This document shows, piece by piece, positions 5,646 to 8,046 of a stretch of 8,046 nt of DNA. Source of the DNA: Aestuariicoccus sp032586235 (lineage in GTDB: Bacteria; Pseudomonadota; Alphaproteobacteria; Rhodobacterales; Rhodobacteraceae); assembly GCF_032586235.1 (NCBI RefSeq), contig NZ_JAWHTD010000081.1, positions 1-8,046 on the forward strand, in the 5' to 3' direction. The notes under the pieces were generated by a model. It worked only from the letters and a program-made list of their open reading frames with translations, searched no databases and was not told where the DNA came from. The first letter of the stretch is position 1; each line of letters opens with the position of its first letter. The translations under genes were made by a program, and so were the position numbers.

Positions 5646-7970
5646 TCAGACCGTCAGCAGAATGTCGTCTAGCACCACCGCCGCGCCGGTGTCGGTGGTG
5701 AATTCCACCGCGTAGATGCCATCGAAGGCCGCCGCGTTGGTGTTGCCCACATCGTCGGCAAAGCCCACTGCCTCGAAATCCAGCAGCTCGGCCGGGGTGG
5801 CGCTGTCGGCGTCGAAGACAAAGCTGTCGGTGGCCTCCAGCACCAGGTTGAAGCTGGGAAAGCCGTTGATATCCGTCTCTTCCACCACGAACCCGCCGTA
5901 GGTGGTGATCGCCACTTGGCCCGCGCCGTCGGCGAGGTTGAGCGACAGCCCATTGAGGTCGAACGGCGTGCCGGCCCCCTCGGGCAGCGGATCGGGCAGG
6001 GACGGAATGTTCACGGACGTCCCCAGATCGCCCGGCCCGAAGGTCAGGCCTGGGGCGAGGATGGCAAAGGCGTTGTCCAGCGTCTCGGTCACGATGACAA
6101 GCGGCAGGCCGTCCTCGCCGCGCACCGGTTCGCCCTCTTCGTCCAGCACCGGTTCGGAGGTGACGATTGTGTTGAAGGTGCCCACCAGCACGTTCTCGCC
6201 CTCGGGCGTGGTCTGCCCGCTCTTGATCCCCGTGGGATTGCGCCCGTCGCCGCCCAGCTCGTTAGTCTCGATCACCGTGGCCTCGCCGCGAAAGCCGAAG
6301 CCCCGGTATTCGGGCAGCACATCGCCGGCCTGTAGCGGTTCGTTGAGTGTCGGCAAGACAATCTGTGCGCCTGCCTCGTCGGAGAGGTCCTCGAAATCCA
6401 ACACCCGCTGGATTGGGCCAATGGGCGCATTCAGCGGATCGACGAAGTTCACCACGATCTGGCCGGAGGTGCTGTCGATGCCGTCACTGACGCTGTATTC
6501 CAGCGTGCCCAGCACCTCTTCGCCATCGCTCAGCCCGATATCGGCCAGGGTGATGGTCAGGCTCTTGGTCGTCGCATCATAGTTGAAGGGCGCGGTGGTC
6601 GCGCCGCCGTCGCCGCCGCCGCCGAGACCGAGGACTAGATCGCCGAAGGTGACCACCAGGTTGGCATCGGCGGTTTCCGCGTCCGAGATCAGATCGTTCA
6701 TGTCAATGGTGAAGGTCAGCGCAGTTGGATCGTCGACGAGGACGTCCCCGGGTATGACACCGCCGCCGAACGGATCGGTGGCGGAAGGATAACCCGGCGC
6801 ACCGGGGATATCGAGCGCCACCGGCGGGGTGTTGCCCGCGCCCGGCGTGTCGCCGATCAGATTAAGCGTGATGACGCCAGTATCGCTCAGCCCGACATCG
6901 TCCTCGACGGCGTAGTTGAGCAGGAAGGTCTGGGTTTCACCCTCGTCCACCGCCAGCCCGAGCGTGGCGATGTCGAGGATCAAGTCGCCGCCGTCGCCGG
7001 AGGTGACTCCGCCCGAGAACGGCACCAAAGCATTCGGAAAGGACGGATCGCCAGCATCGACCCGCACGCTGGTGATGGTCAGGATGTCGCCGATGTCGGC
7101 AAAGTTGGGATCGGTGATCAGCGCGGAGAGGCTGATGATGACCGGCCCGTCCTCTTCGTCGGCCACCACAGTCAGATCGTCCGCCACAGGGGGCGCATTG
7201 ACGGGCGGCGGCGGGTCGTCGGCGCCGTTGATGATGATCGGCACGATGCCGGTGTCAGAAAGTTCGCCGTCAGTTACCAAGTAGCGCAGCGTCGTGGTCA
7301 GCGATTGACCCGCGTCGAGCCCGAAATCGGGGTCAATCCGCACCAGTCCGCCGCCTAGGATAGTGAAGGGAATGAGCGTTTCGCCGCGCTCGATGGCGAT
7401 GTTCGAGAAGGTCAGCGGATCGCCGTCCACATCCGTCACCTGGGTGCTCAGATCCAGCACATAGGACCCGTCCGCCTCGTTGACGATGATCGCCTGGTCG
7501 AGCGAGACCGGCGCGTTGTTGCCGCCCACCTCGTAAAGGAAATCGCTGAACTGCAGGAACTCCACATGTTTGAGCCGGTCGGTGCCGTCCGACCCCACGG
7601 TGTCGGTGATCGTGACCTCGAGATCGTCGTTGATCGAGAAATCGTAATCCAGGATCGACCCGGAATAGAGTGCCGTGTCGATGCCGTTCTTGCCGTCGAT
7701 CCTGTCGTTGCCCTGACCGCCCTCGACCGTGTCGTCACCGGTCCCGGCATTGATGTCGTCGTCGCCGACGCCGCCCTCGACCTTGTCGTTGCCGGCCCCG
7801 CCTTTCAGCCTGTCGTCGCCGGCGCCGCCGATAACGGTATCCTCGCCCATGCCTCCGGCGATGTTGTCGTCCCCCAGCCCGCCGCGCAGTTCGTCGTTGC
7901 CGTCATTGCCGTCAAGGTTGTCGTCTCCGGCCAGGCCACTGATCGTGTCATCGCCATCGCGGCCCTGAAT
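5646..7970 (-). CDS. RTX/cadherin-like secreted calcium-binding protein, 5'-truncated
   Basis: This is a fragment of an acidic, probably type I-secreted exoprotein. From 7970 the frame encodes 774 residues without a stop. It opens with 11 RTX nonapeptides of the GGxGxDxUx type (about residues 3-101), each expected to bind calcium, followed by DTALYSGSILDYDF to LQFSDFLYEV, the segment that commonly follows RTX blocks. Three cadherin-like or Ig-like repeats follow, starting near NNAPV (about 151), NAPPV (about 258) and NTPPV (about 380). The last 260 residues form a beta-rich region with DFEDLSDE, PEYRGFGF and a VVLDDILLTV end. Residue numbers count from 7970. No ATG, GTG or TTG occurs in frame before the ATG at 7850, which lies inside an RTX repeat, and the frame meets a stop at 8004-8006 within the right-hand element. 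So the true 5' end was cut off at 7970/7971. Function is unassigned; an adhesin or matrix protein is possible. Confidence 0.8.
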   Translation of the reverse strand: MQGRDGDDTISGLAGDDNLDGNDGNDELRGGLGDDNIAGGMGEDTVIGGAGDDRLKGGAGNDKVEGGVGDDDINAGTGDDTVEGGQGNDRIDGKNGIDTALYSGSILDYDFSINDDLEVTITDTVGSDGTDRLKHVEFLQFSDFLYEVGGNNAPVSLDQAIIVNEADGSYVLDLSTQVTDVDGDPLTFSNIAIERGETLIPFTILGGGLVRIDPDFGLDAGQSLTTTLRYLVTDGELSDTGIVPIIINGADDPPPPVNAPPVADDLTVVADEEDGPVIISLSALITDPNFADIGDILTITSVRVDAGDPSFPNALVPFSGGVTSGDGGDLILDIATLGLAVDEGETQTFLLNYAVEDDVGLSDTGVITLNLIGDTPGAGNTPPVALDIPGAPGYPSATDPFGGGVIPGDVLVDDPTALTFTIDMNDLISDAETADANLVVTFGDLVLGLGGGGDGGATTAPFNYDATTKSLTITLADIGLSDGEEVLGTLEYSVSDGIDSTSGQIVVNFVDPLNAPIGPIQRVLDFEDLSDEAGAQIVLPTLNEPLQAGDVLPEYRGFGFRGEATVIETNELGGDGRNPTGIKSGQTTPEGENVLVGTFNTIVTSEPVLDEEGEPVRGEDGLPLVIVTETLDNAFAILAPGLTFGPGDLGTSVNIPSLPDPLPEGAGTPFDLNGLSLNLADGAGQVAITTYGGFVVEETDINGFPSFNLVLEATDSFVFDADSATPAELLDFEAVGFADDVGNTNAAAFDGIYAVEFTTDTGAAVVLDDILLTV
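7668..7964 (-). repeat. Eleven tandem RTX nonapeptide repeats (27 nt each)
   Basis: The repeats run in phase: GRDGDDTIS, GLAGDDNLD, GNDGNDELR, GGLGDDNIA, GGMGEDTVI, GGAGDDRLK, GGAGNDKVE, GGVGDDDIN, AGTGDDTVE, GGQGNDRID and GKNGIDTAL. Most keep the G-x-G-x-D core that forms the calcium-binding parallel beta-roll; the last is degenerate. At DNA level the repeats are divergent, with only the GAC and GGC codons strongly shared. The block begins six bases inside the truncation point, so more repeats may have existed upstream. Confidence 0.92.
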
Positions 7971-7990
7971 AGTCGGGTCTGAACAACGCC
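7971..7990 (-). repeat. Terminal inverted repeat, right copy (pairs with 57-76)
   Basis: The plus strand reads AGTCGGGTCTGAACAACGCC, matching the reverse complement of 57-76 except for one C/T difference. It directly abuts the RTX coding sequence: the codons for Ile and Gln at 7970-7965 lead straight into the repeats, while the sequence to the right no longer resembles RTX. The polarity places the element body to the right, outside the window. Confidence 0.65.
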
Positions 7991-8014
7991 CAACGCTCTG
8001 AATTTATGTGAGAA

Positions 8015-8046
8015 ATGTCTTATTTTGTTGGCTTTGGCCTGCAGGG
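8015..8046 (+). CDS. Partial ORF start, possible transposase
   Basis: An ATG at 8015-8017, preceded by GAGAA, opens a frame reading MSYFVGFGLQ to the window edge. Its position 25 nt inside the terminal motif fits the start of a transposase gene. Ten codons are too few to identify it, so the assignment rests on position only. Confidence 0.3.
   Translation, partial: MSYFVGFGLQ

Larger units (their letters stand above)
7971..8046 (+). mobile_element. Partial start of an unidentified insertion sequence (right flank)
   Basis: This begins with the terminal motif 7971-7990, continues with a markedly AT-richer leader (about 7998-8030) and contains an ORF start at 8015 pointing away from the core. 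Apart from the 20-bp motif it does not match 1-76, as expected if the two flanks show opposite ends of two copies of one element in the same orientation. The element family is not assigned. Confidence 0.5.

Noticed and set aside
5646..7850. ATG at 7850 as the true start of the RTX protein
   Set aside because: It lies within the GGxGxD repeat register, and in-phase RTX repeats continue upstream to the element junction; GGAGG before it is part of the repeat coding and only 1 nt away.
7668..7964. CRISPR-like array from regularly spaced 27-nt units
   Set aside because: The units are contiguous coding repeats without spacers and translate to RTX nonapeptides.
7729..7982. Short plus-strand frames rich in Ser/Pro and Val over the RTX repeats
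   Set aside because: They are antisense reflections of the 27-nt repeat codons and have no independent support.

Overview
The window looks like an accessory, surface-polysaccharide region of a GC-rich alphaproteobacterium, most likely a Rhodobacterales member. That placement is an inference from codon use, GTG starts with 4-nt overlaps, the protein sequences, and an RTX/cadherin-like exoprotein beside a dTDP-rhamnose cluster. No rRNA, tRNA or CRISPR array was seen.

Layout. (1) 1-76: the end of an unidentified mobile element, finishing in a 20-bp terminal motif at 57-76. (2) 77-1193: a remnant of an IS3-family element of the IS2 type on the minus strand. It keeps orfA, the A7 frameshift site and most of orfB, but its 3' end is missing from position 76. 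(3) 1194-1435: a leader region with a perfect 12-bp palindrome. (4) 1436-5493, plus strand: rfbB (rmlB), a 355-nt gap, then rfbD (rmlD), rfbA (rmlA) and a family 2 glycosyltransferase, the last three joined by GTGA overlaps. (5) 5588-5612: a strong intrinsic terminator that works on the minus strand. (6) 5646-7970, minus strand: a 5'-truncated secreted-type protein with 11 RTX nonapeptides, three cadherin-like repeats and a C-terminal beta-rich domain. (7) 7971-8046: the opposite end of what appears to be the same unidentified element, with the start of an ORF at 8015.

How it fits together. RfbA makes dTDP-glucose from glucose-1-phosphate and dTTP. RfbB dehydrates it to the 4-keto-6-deoxy sugar. 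After 3,5-epimerisation by RfbC, which is absent from this window, RfbD reduces the product to dTDP-L-rhamnose. The adjacent glycosyltransferase is a good candidate for using that sugar in an exopolysaccharide or O-antigen. The convergent RTX protein is of the type I-secreted, calcium-binding class and may be a surface or matrix protein.

The most notable structural observation is that both broken genes stop exactly at the same 20-bp motif (19/20 identical, inverted orientation, 57-76 and 7971-7990). The cluster between them is therefore probably bracketed by two copies of one insertion sequence whose bodies lie outside the window.
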